Counted from the stretch's first letter, positions 40,485 through 52,415 are shown. The stretch is 64,000 nt of DNA from Cacajao melanocephalus (GCA_963573385.1 CAUYLG010071368.1:62001-126000), one strand, 5' to 3'. The notes: generated from the letters alone by a model not told the origin. Numbers and translations: made by a program.

Positions 40485-41700
40485 AAGAATCAAAGCAAAT
40501 CAAAAGGTGGTACATACCTAAATACATACACCCACACTTCCTTGAACAGGTAAGTCAGACCAGCACATAGTTCACCTCGACAGATATGATGCAGGAGTTG
40601 AGTGCTTGCTCACTGCCCATGCTTCTCCCCAAGGAGTGGTTACATCTTCTCACTATGAGTAATTAAGGGCAGGCCTCGGTTTTGCTCTATTTTTGAATCA
40701 TTCTCCTACTTAAACTCCAAACCTGTCTGCTTGAGTCTGTCAGCTTCTTCTGCGGGTAGGGACATCTTGAGAAGCATGCCAGCTGCAGCTGCTTCTTGGT
40801 CTCCCCTGCCTGGACTCTGGCCTTAGTTATTCAAGTTTCACATAGGCTGCTGAAGCTGCAACAACCAAGTCCTGCCGCCTTCCTTGTTCTATTTCTCACT
40901 CATTTTCTCTCTGTATTTCCACATTCTCATTACACTCCCCATAATGCCACAGTGATCTTAAACCTCAATGATCTACTCCTTTTTCAATCAGAAGAAAAAA
41001 ATTCTGTGCACTCCCCGACCGCCATCAGTTAGAGTTGACGTGAATTATGTTTCTTTTTATCTCATCACTTGAAAATGTACAAATATAAAGCCAGGTTTTT
41101 AAAAGTCCTTAGGTTTACAGCTTGCATATGATTTTTAAAAAGCAAACGATCTTACAAATAAAGTACAAGCAACACTATCAAATCCTAATTAATTTAATGT
41201 ATTGATTTAACATGGCAGACGATGCTGTTTAAAATTGCAAAAATTACATTTTGGCGTGGAATGTGGCTGTGGTGTGGGCCACAATGGCTTGGGGTCTTTA
41301 GAGCTTAATCTGCCTTGCCATCGTGTGCCATATGAGCTCTGATTCTCCCATCTTTTTCAGCCACCCAAGCTACGGTCTAGTCTTTCTTTGCAACATGCCA
41401 ACCAGCCTCAGCTTATGAGAAACACATTATGTGCATATCAAGGCTCTGTTCTTTCCTCATTAGCCTGCGATCATTTAGGTTGAGTGCCATTGTGATAAAG
41501 ACAGCACAGGCTGTGGAAGCTGTGGCTCTAGTAGGTTACTAAGTTATAAGGTGGTTGCCGTGTTTTTCAAACTGGGTCACAACCCTATCATGCATCATGA
41601 GATCAATTTAGTGAGTTGTTACGAGCAATTTTTTAAAAATGTTACAGAAGAGAAAATATCAAGTATTACATGGTGTTAGAATAAGTATTTAGAAAATTGT
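40485..41700. other. Unassigned
   Basis: No named repeat or exon. The longest frame is 78 codons at 40796-41032. Confidence 0.45.
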
Positions 41701-41760
41701 CTCTCTCTCTCTCACACACACATATACACACTCTCACACACACACACACACACTCACATA
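41701..41760. repeat. (CT)n(CA)n microsatellite
   Basis: Six CT units, then CA blocks broken by 'tatacacactct', ending 'cactcacata'. Confidence 0.95.
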
Positions 41761-41814
41761 ACCAATCCAAACAGATACCACTATTGCTTCTGGGGAAGAT
41801 TCCTGGGAGCCCAC

Positions 41815-42168
41815 GGAAATAGGCTAAATAATGGCCCCCAAAGGTACCAGGTCCTAATCCCTAGAACCTGCAAATGTTGCTTTATAAGCAAAGAGGGTCT
41901 TTGCAGATATGATTAAAGTAAGGACACTGAGAGGGATAGATTATCCTGGATTATCCACGTGGGCCCTAACTATAATCACAAGTGTCCCGAAGAGAAAGAC
42001 AGAGGGAGATTTGACGAAGACAGAATGGTGGCCTTGTTGACTCCTTGGTTTTGGCCTGGCGAAACTGACTTCAGACTCGCACCTTCCCGAACTTGGAGAG
42101 AATGAATTCTGTTGTTTGAAACCACCTCGATTGTGGTCGTTGGTTACAGCAGCCACAGGAAACCAATA
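41815..42168 (+). mobile_element. MLT1-type MaLR LTR, sense
   Basis: 'ggtcctaatccctagaacct', 'agagggtctttgcagatatg', 'ctggattatccacgtgggcc', 'gagggagatttgacgaagac' and a 3' end 'tggttacagcagccacagga' are MLT1 landmarks in order. Confidence 0.9.
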
Positions 42169-43439
42169 GAGCCTTCCTCTTCCCTCACCCTTACTGGTGG
42201 GTGTTTTCTGGGGTAGTTGAGGGCAATGCCAGAGGAGGTACCAAGACTACTGGGGGTGGGGAGATGACCCATAGGCTCAGAGCGATTTCCCAAGTGGTTT
42301 GGAGTACCGCAGTATTTTCACAACTGGTACACCTGCACGGGTCTAGACTGGTTGCCTGTCACTTCTATTTGTGTGTAGACATCAGCGATGGAAACTGGGC
42401 CACTGTGTAAGGTGGATTCCTTCTGTGGGTGGCTGCCAAAAAAAAAGTTTGGAGGTCACTAATTCGTATGACCCAGTCTATTCTTCGACTGACTAATTTT
42501 AAGGCTGCCATCCATATGAAAACACAAAATTTAAATATTCTTATAGAGACTCTGTGGACTCCAAGATCCACCTGCAGGCACTCAAGGACCCCTGGACCCC
42601 ACTTTAAGAAACTAAGAATCGCCTGCGCCCAGCATCAGGCAAGGATTACTCTTTATTGCATCTCTTATACGTTGAGCCTAATTAGTGTGGGCTCAGCCAC
42701 CTCCAAATGTGCCCACTTGAGCTCTCTTCTGGGGCTGCTCATGGCACCTGCTCCTCCCCGGAGCCACCTGCCCAGGAGGGTGGGTTTGAGGCTTCTGAGA
42801 GGCCCCACCCTTGGCTGTGCAAGCTGGGAGCCACTCTGACAATCTGCCCTCCCGCTGTGCTGTTCCTCTCTCTCTCTCTCTCTGCCTCAGGACACATACG
42901 CCCTATTCTTCTAGGAAGCCCCGGGCTCTTCGCTGGCCACAGCCTGAGAGGACTGACTTAGCCCTACAGTCTTAGAAGCAAAGATTTTGAGCAAAGGCTG
43001 CTTTAGAAACAAAAGAAAACAAAACCGCTGTCACTGGGGTGTAACAAACTTCTTTCTCTGGAGCCTCTTTTTGCTCCTCTTTACTTCTCAACCCCCTGCC
43101 CCACATCCCCCACCCCCATGCAAGAAGGGGCAGGGTCCTTACCTAACAACCCAAAATCTGCTATCTGCGCTCCTAAATCCTTCAGGCCCTGCTTCATCAC
43201 AGGCGGGTTTTAGTATTGTTATTGGTAGCTCTGCCTCCCTTTGTGGCAGAAAAGCCTTGGGCCGCCTCCCTGTGGGTTCCTGAGCCTTCCTACCTCTTTC
43301 CCAAACCAGATTATGCCCGAGCTTCGGTTCCACCTTAAGGCCACCAGAGGTGCCTGCCCTGAGGTGAAAACTCCCTGTGACCCAGGCAGGTGTCCTCTCT
43401 GGCCAAACCATTTCCTTACACATGTACCAGCCAACCATG
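42169..43439. other. Unassigned
   Basis: No named repeat or exon. A (CT)n lies at 42865-42884. A 136-codon frame at 42429-42839 shows no domain and no upstream signal. Confidence 0.45.
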
Positions 43440-43580
43440 ATAGCAATAACCATCATCCAAGTTTGTATACTCCTTTACACACTGTTTTCACCTATGTCTG
43501 CTCACTGGACCCTCACCATGACCTTGGGCATTGATTGTGTTTGCATCACCCCATTTTACAGATAAAAAACTGAGACTCAA

Positions 43581-43714
43581 GGCCAAGTGCAGTGGTCGAT
43601 GCCCATAATCCCAGCACTTTGAGGCTGGGGCAGACAGGTTACTTGAGCTCAGAAGTTCATGACCAGCTTGGGCAACATGCAAGACCTCATCTCTACTAAA
43701 AAACAAACAAACAG
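43581..43714 (+). mobile_element. FLAM / Alu left monomer in MIR
   Basis: 'ggccaagtgcagtggtcgat' to 'ctctactaaaaaacaaacaa'. The host duplication 'aaaactga[g/c]actc' is at 43566-43578 and 43715-43727 (12/13). Confidence 0.92.
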
Positions 43715-43767
43715 AAAACTGACACTCGGAGTTCAAGAACTCATTGCTCTCTACTATTCACTTAGTA

Positions 43768-44101
43768 CAGGGGGTCCCTAACCCCGGGGCTGCAGACCTG
43801 TACAGTCTGTGGCCTGTTAGAAACTGGGCCATACAGCAGGTGAGTGGCAGACGAGCGAACATTACCACCTGAGCTCTGCCTCCTGTCGGGTCAGCAGCGG
43901 CATCAGATTCTCACAGGAGCGTGAACCCTGTAGAGAACCGCATGTGTGCTGGATCTTGGTTGTGCGGTCCTTATGAGAAGCTAACTAGTGCCTGATGATC
44001 TGAGGTGGAAGAGTTTCCTTCCTCCCCTCCCCGCCCCCGGTCTGTGGAAAAATTGTCTTCTATCAGGTGGTCCCTGGTGTCAAAAAGGTGGGGGACCACT
44101 G
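43768..44101 (+). mobile_element. MER1 (hAT-Charlie) non-autonomous element
   Basis: 334 bases from 'cagggggtccctaacccc' to 'ggtgggggaccactg', the MER1 inverted ends. Inside: 'gtggcctgttagaaactggg', 'gatgatctgaggtggaag' and 'ctgtggaaaaattgtcttct'. The 8-base hAT duplication is 'acttagta' (43760-43767) and 'acctagta' (44102-44109), 7 of 8. Confidence 0.96.
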
Positions 44102-44180
44102 ACCTAGTAGGTAACAGAGCTGGCTTTAGAATCCCCTTTTCAGACTCTAGATCCTATCCACTTCCCACTCTGCTTCTTTG

Positions 44181-44956
44181 CCTTATTTTCTCTGAATTGC
44201 AAAGCTTTAAAGAGGAGGGAAGGAAACAGAGGGTTTCTCTACCCTAGCTCTCCAACAGGGACTGTCAGACTGAGTTACCCAGAAGCTTCCCTGCCCTAAA
44301 GTTGAATACATTTATAAATCATTCCTTATCTTCATGAGTAACCTCCCTAGCATAGTGTGAGGGTTCCTGGAAGAGGCTCTCCCCTCACCCTGAAATTTCC
44401 TGGGTCCTGACAAGATGGTTGAAATCTGAAGCCCTACCGTTTAGAGTTCATTCCTTTTGGGTCTCAGTGTCATAGGATGGCAGAGCTTTGGAATCCAACA
44501 CATCAGGATACCAAATCCATTTTCACAATGTAGCCACATGGCACTGGGCAAGTCTATCCTGTCTGTAGTTCTCATCTGTTTAGAGGACATGAGCTGAGAC
44601 ATAATTTGCAGTAGCCCCTTGTTCAAAAGCTATTAAGAATTTCAAGATGGTGACAACAGAGTATTAAACCCAGGCTGTGGCCCTTCTAAGCACAGGCCCC
44701 GTGCACATGCTCAGGTCTCAAACCCATGAAGCCAGCCCTAAGAGTGGAGGACTGTCTCATGGAGAAAGTGTAAGAAGAATTCAGTGGTGAACAAAATGTT
44801 CCTTTCTTTCCTTTGGCCACTGGTTCTTCTGCCAGAAGACCCACATGGCTGCTCCCTGCAAACACAGCTTCCGCGTGCTTCCCTGGTCCATTCTCATTCC
44901 AGGGTGCGGCCCAGAAATATGCATTTTACCAAGGATACCCAGGAGATTCTGAAAGA
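44181..44956. other. Unassigned, with a weak MIR
   Basis: 44475-44590 ('gagctttggaatccaacaca', 'gcactgggcaagtctatcct') looks like a decayed sense MIR. Nothing else is recognised. Confidence 0.4.
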
Positions 44957-44969
44957 AATAGCAACTACC

Positions 44970-45249
<280 letters not shown>

Positions 45250-45262
45250 AAGAGAGAAAGAA

Positions 45263-45297
<35 letters not shown>

Positions 45298-45350
45298 AAG
45301 AAAGAAAGAGGGAGAGAGAGAAAGAAAGAAAGAGGGAGAGAGAGAAAAAA
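45250..45350 (+). repeat. (GA)n/(GAAA)n Alu-tail expansion
   Basis: About 100 bases of pure purine. It includes a duplicated block of AAAGAAAGAAAGAGGGAGAGAGAG type. Confidence 0.95.
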
Positions 45351-45364
45351 AAATGGCAACTGCC

Positions 45365-45924
45365 CTTTGAGAAGCTTAGCGCCTTCACCTAGCAGGTAAG
45401 TCATTAAAGGAGATGGTTTTTATAAACCCAAGCACTTGACACTCTGGGTATGCCTGGGAAATGGCTGCAGGTGTGTGAACTGAAAGAGCTGGTCATCAAG
45501 AGCTTTGACATTTGGGATCTCAAGTCTACCCTGGCATGCAGGACCATCAGCTGAACAAAACTCACCCTGGGACACAGCAACTCCAGCAGGGGCAGTGGCA
45601 GGTCTTGGGTAGCACAGTTCTTTCTGCAGCTCAGGGGCTCGCCCTGCAGCCCTTTCTCAAGTCCCCAGGGTGGCCTTGGTCTGCCTCCTTCCTCACTGTA
45701 TTCCTCCTTGACATCCTTAAACAGCCTGCCTTGCCTCTTGAATCCTGTCCCCTGGGGCTCTGTGGTCCTGTTCACCCCTCAACACTCTCGATGTGCCTCA
45801 CAGGGCGACTCGGATCCAAGAGGGTCTACATCTCTCTCCACTATAAAGAAAATGAAGCTTCCTCCCTAATTCCAAATCTTAGCACACCTTGGAGTTTAAC
45901 AATGCTCATAGCCCCGTTGTGATG
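45365..45924. other. Unassigned
   Basis: No named repeat or exon. Opposing frames of 123 and 136 codons (45404-45922) lack domains. Confidence 0.45.
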
Positions 45925-46030
45925 AGCAACTTTCATCCATCCCTTCATTTAACGTTCACCACAACCCTCTGAAGGAGTCTGTGTATCCCCATTTTACAGA
46001 TGAGGAAGCTGAGGAAGATTTATGGCTATT
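45925..46030 (-). repeat. MIR SINE, antisense, copy 1
   Basis: 'ccccattttacagatgagga' then 'agctgagg' is the antisense MIR core, near consensus. Confidence 0.8.
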
Positions 46031-46215
46031 TTGATAGGAAGTGGTGGACATGGTATTTAAATGCAACAACCCTGCAAGGCAGATGAGAGAAACATTAGCA
46101 ATCCTCATTTTACAGCTGAGGAAACTGAGCTCAGAAGGGTTGGGCAATTGCCCAAGGTCATAAATGCTGCAGGCAGAAGAGCTGAGATATGAACCCACGT
46201 GGCTTGATCTCAGGC
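46031..46215 (-). repeat. MIR SINE, antisense, copy 2
   Basis: A second core follows about 120 bases later: 'cctcattttacagctgagga', 'aactgagctcagaagggttg', 'caattgcccaaggtcataaa'. Confidence 0.85.
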
Positions 46216-46514
46216 CTGAGGCTCTCTCCAGCCCACCTCCTCGGAGCTTCTCTCAATAGACTTTCTTCTGTACTGTGGCAGAAACCCAGGAGGCCCTGCT
46301 AGGTATTGAGGAAGTGTTCAGCTGTGAGGAGGCAGGGACGCTCATTACATGCTGACCATCACACGCTGATCTTCATTGCTCACCTGGGAAGTTTGCAACA
46401 GCCATTAACATAGGAACGCCCAAGCAATGGGAGCTGACAAAGTAACCCCAGGTGTGGTGGGTGTCCCCCTCCAGGCCATCCCTGGCAGCTCTGCTTGAAA
46501 AAGAAGCTCAGAGA

Positions 46515-46519
46515 CGGAC
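46515..46519. repeat. Target-site duplication (left)
   Basis: 'cggac', identical to 46877-46881. Confidence 0.85.
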
Positions 46520-46876
46520 TGTATTCGTCTGTTCTCATGCTGCCAATAAAGACATATCTGAGACCGGGTGATCAATAAAGAAAAGAGGTGTAGTTGACTC
46601 ACAGTTCCACATGGCTGGGGAGGCCTCACAATCACAATCCATTTGTGGAAGGCAAATGTGGAGCACAGTGATGTCTTACGTGCTAGCAGGCAAGAGAGCT
46701 TGTGCAGGGGAACTCCCATTTTAAAAACCGTCAGATCTCATGAGACATATTCACTACCACAAGGACAGGGAAACCACCCCCATGAGTCAATTGTCTCTAC
46801 CTGGCTCACCCTTGACACGTGGGGATTATTACAATTCAAGGTGAGATTTGGATGAGGATGCAGTGAAACCATATCA
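46520..46876 (-). mobile_element. MaLR solo LTR (THE1/MST type), antisense
   Basis: 357 bases from 'tgtattcgtctgttctcatg' to 'gcagtgaaaccatatca'. 'cacatggctggggaggcctc' and 'agagcttgtgcaggggaact' are inside. Exact 5-base duplications; no proviral interior. Confidence 0.95.
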
Positions 46877-46881
46877 CGGAC
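46877..46881. repeat. Target-site duplication (right)
   Basis: 'cggac', identical to 46515-46519. Confidence 0.85.
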
Positions 46882-47354
46882 CCAGCTTCACAATCCAGGG
46901 AGCTGAAAGAATCTCTTCTCTCCCAGGACACAAGATCTTAGCTTCCTGCCCCTCCTCTCCCATCTATCCCCAGCTCCATGGGCACACCCCCAGCGCTGAA
47001 CCTCGGTGCAGTCCAGTCCTGCCCCAGGACCCCTTCCTTGTTGACTCCCTCATCCCAGCTTGCACATCCCCTGACAAGGCGTGGGAATTGAGTGGGTAAT
47101 GCCTCCCCGAATGATCCAGAAGCAAGAGACCACAGGGAAGTAACAGAAGGAGAGGGAGGGAGATTTTGGATGGAAAAGGTCAGCTACCTCCGTCGCTGCT
47201 CCCAGGCCTCTCCTTGGATTGCCACTGGCAGCATCCTGGCAGTGGTCAGGCCTGTCAGCAATTTAGATTACTTACGCAGAAAAGTCCAACATGACAGCCG
47301 CTTAGAAACATCGTGATCATCATCATTATCACTGGAAACTTTTTTCAAAACCAG
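46882..47354. other. Unassigned
   Basis: Nothing recognised. A (CAT)n-like 'gatcatcatcattatcac' lies near 47314. Confidence 0.45.
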
Positions 47355-47580
47355 GTATTTTGTGCCAGGCGCTACTGCAAACACTTTCACATATGAATCT
47401 ATTCACTGAGCGCTTAGCATATCTAACTTCCTTATTTATCTTATCCCCAGCGGCCCTGAGGAGCTGGGACTATTGTTTGCCTGTTTCATCGATGGGAAAG
47501 GTCACACAGCCAATAAGTGGTAGACCTGAAACTGAAATCCAAATACTGCTGATCCCAAAACTTGTCTTTGTACCATGTAA
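47355..47580 (-). repeat. MIR SINE, antisense
   Basis: 'gtgccaggcgctactgcaaa' and 'ggtcacacagccaataagtg' mark the two sides of an antisense MIR with an altered middle. Confidence 0.75.
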
Positions 47581-48139
47581 ACATCTTCAAGAGTCACTTG
47601 CAGAACTCGATAAAGTTGCGGGAATAAACAAGCTTGTCTGTTCAGGAGAAGCCTCACAAATGGGGGACAGGACAAAAGTCAAGTGCCCCTGCCTTGTGGG
47701 ATGCTCCAAGTTCCCAGGAGGAATTTCCCCACAGGAGCAGTGGGGGAGGCAGACGGTGGGGAAGGGGGTGCCTGCGGGCTGGGAGGGTCAGCAGCCAAGC
47801 TTAGCAGAGAAGGCACAGGCTTTGGAATTCTCTCCTTTCACAGGCCCCTGGGATTTTTCCCACCCCAGCTTTATGTTCTGCAGCTTATAGGATTTTGGGG
47901 AGATCTCGTCCCCCGAGTTGTAGGCATGCGTCCTGACCCACCCTCTCATTGTAGACTCTCTGCTGATCCCACTCCCTGCCCTCTGGTGACCTTGGTTTCT
48001 AAACTCTCCATCTGTGGGCCTTGAACTTCTTTCTTGGCTCTAAACAAATCCATCATCAGCGATGCAGCAGATGACACTGTTTTGTGACCTCCCTGTGCCC
48101 TGCCAGCTGCCAGCTGCCCATCAGAGTACCATGGAGAGA
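47581..48139. other. Unassigned
   Basis: No named repeat or exon. A 176-codon frame (47360-47890) overlaps the MIR and has no domain. Confidence 0.45.
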
Positions 48140-48290
48140 AGCAGTGTAGGGTCAAGCCCAGGTCCTGCTGAGTATGGCTGGGGTGTGGTGCAGGTCACTG
48201 TACCTCTCCAAGCCTCCTTGCTTTGTTTGTAAAACATGGAATATAATGACTGGCTGCTGGAGTTGACACACAGGTTTTCCTAAGGATCTA
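48140..48290 (+). repeat. MIR SINE, sense, partial
   Basis: 'gtgcaggtcactgtacctct', 'ccaagcctccttgctttgtt', 'tgtaaaacatggaatataat'. Confidence 0.65.
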
Positions 48291-48379
48291 ACAGAAGAAA
48301 ACAGAATGGCTTTGGAAAACACGTGCGACCTGTCACCTGGGTGCTGTCACCCTGGCCTATGGGTCACCTCCCTCCTCCT

Positions 48380-48895
48380 GTCAAAGTACCCTGATTTCCA
48401 TTTGGGGGATTCAGCGCTCCCAAGTCTCAGCCATGCGTACTCATCGGAATTGATCCTACCGCTGTTCAGGGATGGGCCCCAGTTAGCTTAAGCTAATAAG
48501 GATAAACCCTCCTCCTGACAGTGATTGACTTGGGGAAGAGCATGCAGCTCAGTCTGAACCAATGAGGCAGTGTGACTCCTCAAACATATGTAGAAGCTAC
48601 CAGAAGACATGATATCTTCCCTTAGAGCACAGAAGGTCTGTCATAGCTATCTGCTACTATGAGGTAAGACCCTGGAACTGCCAGGGGACCACTATGTGAG
48701 GTCTCAGGATGAAGCCCACACTGTGGGAGGCAGACAGAGAGAAATAGGGCCTTGGCGACTGCAGTTTGTTGCTGGAGCAAACCTTACCTGATATCATCCC
48801 AACCTCCAGACATTTTGGCATATGCAAATAAATACCTTCCACTGTTGAAGCCAGGCTGAGTTGGGCTTTGTTATTTACAGCAGGATGCCTGGCTA
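48380..48895 (+). mobile_element. Old LTR-like repeat
   Basis: 'ctcagtctgaaccaatgagg', 'catatgcaaataaataccttc', 'gctgagttgggctttgttat' and 'ttacagca' give the same overall plan as other old LTR-type repeats: a 'ccaatgag' core, then an AATAAA-like site and a 'gagttgggcttt' end. Family uncertain. Confidence 0.5.
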
Positions 48896-49694
48896 CATCA
48901 ATCTTCCTGCTGCTCCTGCCTCTCCTTGTTCAATGCTGGGGCTTCTCTGGCTCTGGAAAAAAAGGCAGAGCGGGGATGAAAAAAGGAAAGGACATGAAAG
49001 CCAAGCCCATGGATTTAAATTCTTGGTAGCTGCTCTGGAAAGAGGCTCAACAGAAGAGTCTCAGAGATGTTAGCGGAACTAAGTTCCAGGGTTTCTTGGA
49101 GATGTCAATGGTCTATCCTTTCTCTTCTCCCACAGACAATCAAGAGTTGGCTGAGAGTGGTAATCCCCACCAAACACAGCCAGAGAAATGTCACTGCTCT
49201 GGAGTCTGAGTCTTTCCAGAGAGTGTGCTTAGAATGAGCCCCAGGGCTAGGGACAGAGGCCGCCCCGTGTGAGTGACCCATCTGGAGCATATGAGCCACT
49301 TCCTAGACACTAGAGAGCAGCTTAGAAGCAGCCCCTTATCTATCTGTTCCTCATGCCCCAAATAACAAGAAGGAATGAGGACGGAGGGCCAATCTTGGCC
49401 GTCTTGGTAGCAGGATTGTGGAAGAGCAAGGCTCAGGGGTTCCATGAAGCTCTAGGCAAGAAGCTGGAGATAATTAGGACCACCTGAGATTGCTCTGAGC
49501 CCAAGAGGAAGGAGGGAGGTGGGCCAACAGAGTAACAGCCAACCATCCAGGACATCCAAAGGGCTGGGCCAGCTCAGGACAACTGAGTAGCTGCCAGCAC
49601 CTGAGGTTCCGAGAGGCAGGAGCCCATCACAGCAGCCAGGAGCTGGGGAGCCGGCCACTGCCCAAGGCATGTGTTCACAGGCACACGGCCACAG
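48896..49694. other. Unassigned
   Basis: No named repeat or exon. Frames are up to 84 codons. Confidence 0.45.
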
Positions 49695-49865
49695 ACCCCA
49701 GTCTCTGGCTCCAACACATTCCAGCTACTGCCCTCTAAGAACCTCTTGGTGACTCAGTTTCCTCATATGGGCAGTGGGACTAGTACTTTCTCCTTTATAA
49801 GGTTGTCTAAAGAGTAAGCTCAAGTTAACTGCTCAGCATAGTGCCCAGCGCATGGTTGAGCTTCT
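49695..49865 (+). repeat. MIR SINE, sense
   Basis: 'tggtgactcagtttcctcat' and 'cagcatagtgcccagcgcat' in order. Confidence 0.7.
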
Positions 49866-50861
49866 TCGTTAGTTATTGGGGATTTTAAAAAAAGCTGGGA
49901 TTCTGTGGGGGACCAGGGGCCTGGGTACTGGGACAGGGGAGGGGCCAGGAGCAAAGCAGAAGCTCAAGGCTTCCCCTTTCTAGTCATTCACTGAACACTT
50001 AGCATCCGTGGTGGCATGCAGGCTCCCAGCTGGAGACGCAGACAGAATGAGAGCCAGTCACAGCCTGCAGCTCAGTGAAGCCGAGTCCTCCCAGGGGGCT
50101 GGGCCAAGGCCTCCCAGCAGGTGAGCCTCACTCAGGAACACTCAGTGGGCCTCTGCTGGGGTCTAGGCAAGGCAGAGCCTGGAGAAATGAGGCAGAGACA
50201 GGCAGAGGCCAATGGAGCCTGGCATTACACAGAGTGAGACCACAGGGGCCTCTGTTTTCTGTTCCCCTGGGTGACATGGGTGGATCAGTAAGTCAGACTG
50301 AAAGCCAAAGAGATGGGAGTCCGCCTCTGCTCGTGTGGTTCCTTAACCAGAGGTGGTTGGATTTTCACTCATGTTTCTGTACTTAATTTTTAAGAATTAA
50401 AGAAGTTTTTTTAAAAGACTCTATATTCTACAAAGATGCCTGTGTCCCACAGACCCACCTGGAGCCTCTGTTCCCTGGCTGTAGGTCATGAGAGAGGTGG
50501 AGCAGAATGCTGAGAGCATACCCCCGACGACAGCTGCCTTGGAACCCAACCCCACTACACCCAAATTTAGGAGCTGTGCCATCTTGCCTATGTTCTCCAA
50601 CCTCTCTGGACCGTCAGTTTCCATCTACAACAGTAGCGACAGTGGTGACTTCAGTGAACTCATGGATGAAAGCACTTGCAACAGTGCTAGGTAAATGTCA
50701 CAGAACATTTGCTAAGACTATTACCGCAGCCTCGATTGGCATCCCCCAGGCTGCTGTGCATTGGGGTGAGGACACAGGGTCCTCCTCAATTGCCCAGTGA
50801 CAGTCCGGACTGTGGCACAAACCACAAATGTACGAAAGGCTTCATGTCTCCACTAGGATTC
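49866..50861. other. Mostly unassigned, weak antisense L2
   Basis: 49980-50090 ('cattcactgaacacttagca', 'gctggagacgcagacagaat') looks like antisense L2 3' UTR. The rest (frames up to 103 codons, no domain) is unassigned. Confidence 0.4.
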
Positions 50862-51360
50862 TTTTGATTATAAGCAGCCGTAAACCTGCCCCAAACTGAC
50901 ATCAGCAAAAACAACATTTTATGAGCACACATAACTGAAGAGTATACGGATTGGTTCAGATGCTCAAAGGATGAGGTCAGGATCTGGTGTCACTCTCCCC
51001 CAACTTGGCTCTCCTCCCTGCGTTGATTTTATTCTCAGACTGGATCTCTGTTCGTGGTGACAAAATGGCTCCTAATGGGCAGGGGTTACATTCTTTCTCC
51101 CTGGCCCACAATTAGTGACAAAAGAGCAAGACTAGTGCCCTGGAGGCTCAAACAAAAGCCCCCCACTCCCCCCTATCAAATCAAATTGCCTTTGATTGGC
51201 CTGACTTGATCCCAGGATGGTCATCAGCATTTCGATTAGTTAGGTCTGGGTCAAGCACTACCCTAGTGTTTGATTAGTTAGGTCTGGGTCTAGCACCACC
51301 CTAATGTTTTGATTACTTAGGTCTGGGTCAAGGACCGCTCCTGGAGCCAGAATTGGAGCC
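50862..51360. other. Old repeat relic ending in a minisatellite
   Basis: 'gattataagcagccgtaaac', 'gatctctgttcgtggtgaca', 'aaatggctcctaatgggcag' and 'tttgattggcctgacttgat' resemble a recurrent old interspersed repeat that I cannot name. It runs into the three-copy repeat at 51234. Confidence 0.4.
51234..51337. repeat. Three-copy 38/39-bp minisatellite
   Basis: 'gatta[g/c]ttaggtctgggtc' starts at 51234, 51272 and 51311. Copies one and two are full; the third stops after about 27 bases. Confidence 0.93.
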
Positions 51361-51539
51361 ACAGGGAGAAATGGCTGCCCATGCAGAAGCTAGCATGCTG
51401 ACCCCCTCCACAATAAAATAAAATGTTTGCAATATTTGAGGATGACAGAGGAGAATTCTAACGTAGCAAGGAAAAGCCCTGCTTTCTTTTTCCTTAACAT
51501 CTCTGAACAATTTATCTCCTCTTTCTGTTCCAAGAATGA

Positions 51540-51790
51540 GAGCCAGGCAGGTTGTGAAGATGGTTAAGAATCCAGGCTCTGGAATAAGACTGTCTAAGAC
51601 AGATCCTGGCTTTGTGTGACCCAGAGTAACTCCTTTCACTCCCTTGGGCCTCAGTTCCCTTGTCTGTAAGACAAGGCCAATAATCCTACCTGCTTTCTGG
51701 GCTGTGCTGAGAATTAAATGAAAGGATAAGTCCTTGAAGGGTATGTCCGGCCCATGGTAAATAATCAGTTTGCACTTGCAGTTGTTATAC
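51540..51790 (+). repeat. MIR SINE, sense, near full length
   Basis: 'agatggttaagaatccaggc', 'cctggctttgtgtgacccag', 'gggcctcagttcccttgtct', 'gtgctgagaattaaatgaaa' in order. Confidence 0.88.
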
Positions 51791-52059
51791 ATGCGTGGAT
51801 GCTCCTGCTCCAACTCTGGTCTCTCTAACCCAGCACTAGGCCCTGGCTAAAATCCTATAGGAGAAAAGAAAGAAGGCAATGGCAGGCCAGGGATGAGGCC
51901 AACACTCAGAGACTTCCTACCACCCTCCTGAGGGTGGGAAGAAGCTGGAGTGCAGGACCCAGGAAGGTCAGGCTGCAGCCTAGGACCCAGGGCAGGACCC
52001 AAGCCAGGCCCAGAATACCTAGGAATTCTGGGCTCCCTACCCCCAAGTTAATAAGAAAA

Positions 52060-52415
52060 CCACAGCATTTTTTATTAACTGACACATAATTGCACATATT
52101 TATGGGGCACAGAGTGATATTTCAATCTGCATACCATGTATGAGGATCAGATCAGGATAATTAGCATTTCCATCCCCTCAAATATTTATCATTTCCTTGT
52201 GTTGGGAATATTCAACTCCTCTTTTCTAGCTATTTGAAAATATGCAATAGATTACCACTAACCATAGTCACCCGACAGAGCTGTAGAACACTAGAGCTCA
52301 TTTCTCCTATCCAGCTGTAGTTTTGTGTTCGTTCACCACCCTCTCCCTATCCTCTCCTCCCCTTTCCCTTCCCAGCCTCCAGTTCCTGCCATTCTACTCT
52401 ACTTCTAGCAGAATC
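52060..52415 (-). mobile_element. L1 3' UTR fragment, antisense
   Basis: 'gcacatatttatggggcaca', 'tcagggtaattagcatttcc'-like sequence, 'accatagtcacccgacagag', 'gttttgtgttcgttcaccac' match the 3' UTR of older primate L1 (L1PB/L1MA grade). ORF2 is not included. Confidence 0.85.

Larger units (their letters stand above)
43440..44180 (-). repeat. MIR SINE carrying two insertions
   Basis: The MIR pieces 43440-43580, about 43715-43767 and 44102-44180 read as one antisense MIR ('accccattttacagataaaa', 'actgagactc', then 'ggtaacagagctggctttag'). A left-monomer Alu and a MER1 element sit inside, each with its own target duplication. Confidence 0.8.

Noticed and set aside
42429..42839. 136-codon plus-strand frame
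   Set aside because: No recognisable domain, and its start has no supporting context.
47360..47890. 176-codon plus-strand frame
   Set aside because: It starts in a MIR and has no domain, conserved motif or splice context I can support.
51328..51813. 161-codon minus-strand frame
   Set aside because: Mostly antisense of a MIR and the minisatellite edge.
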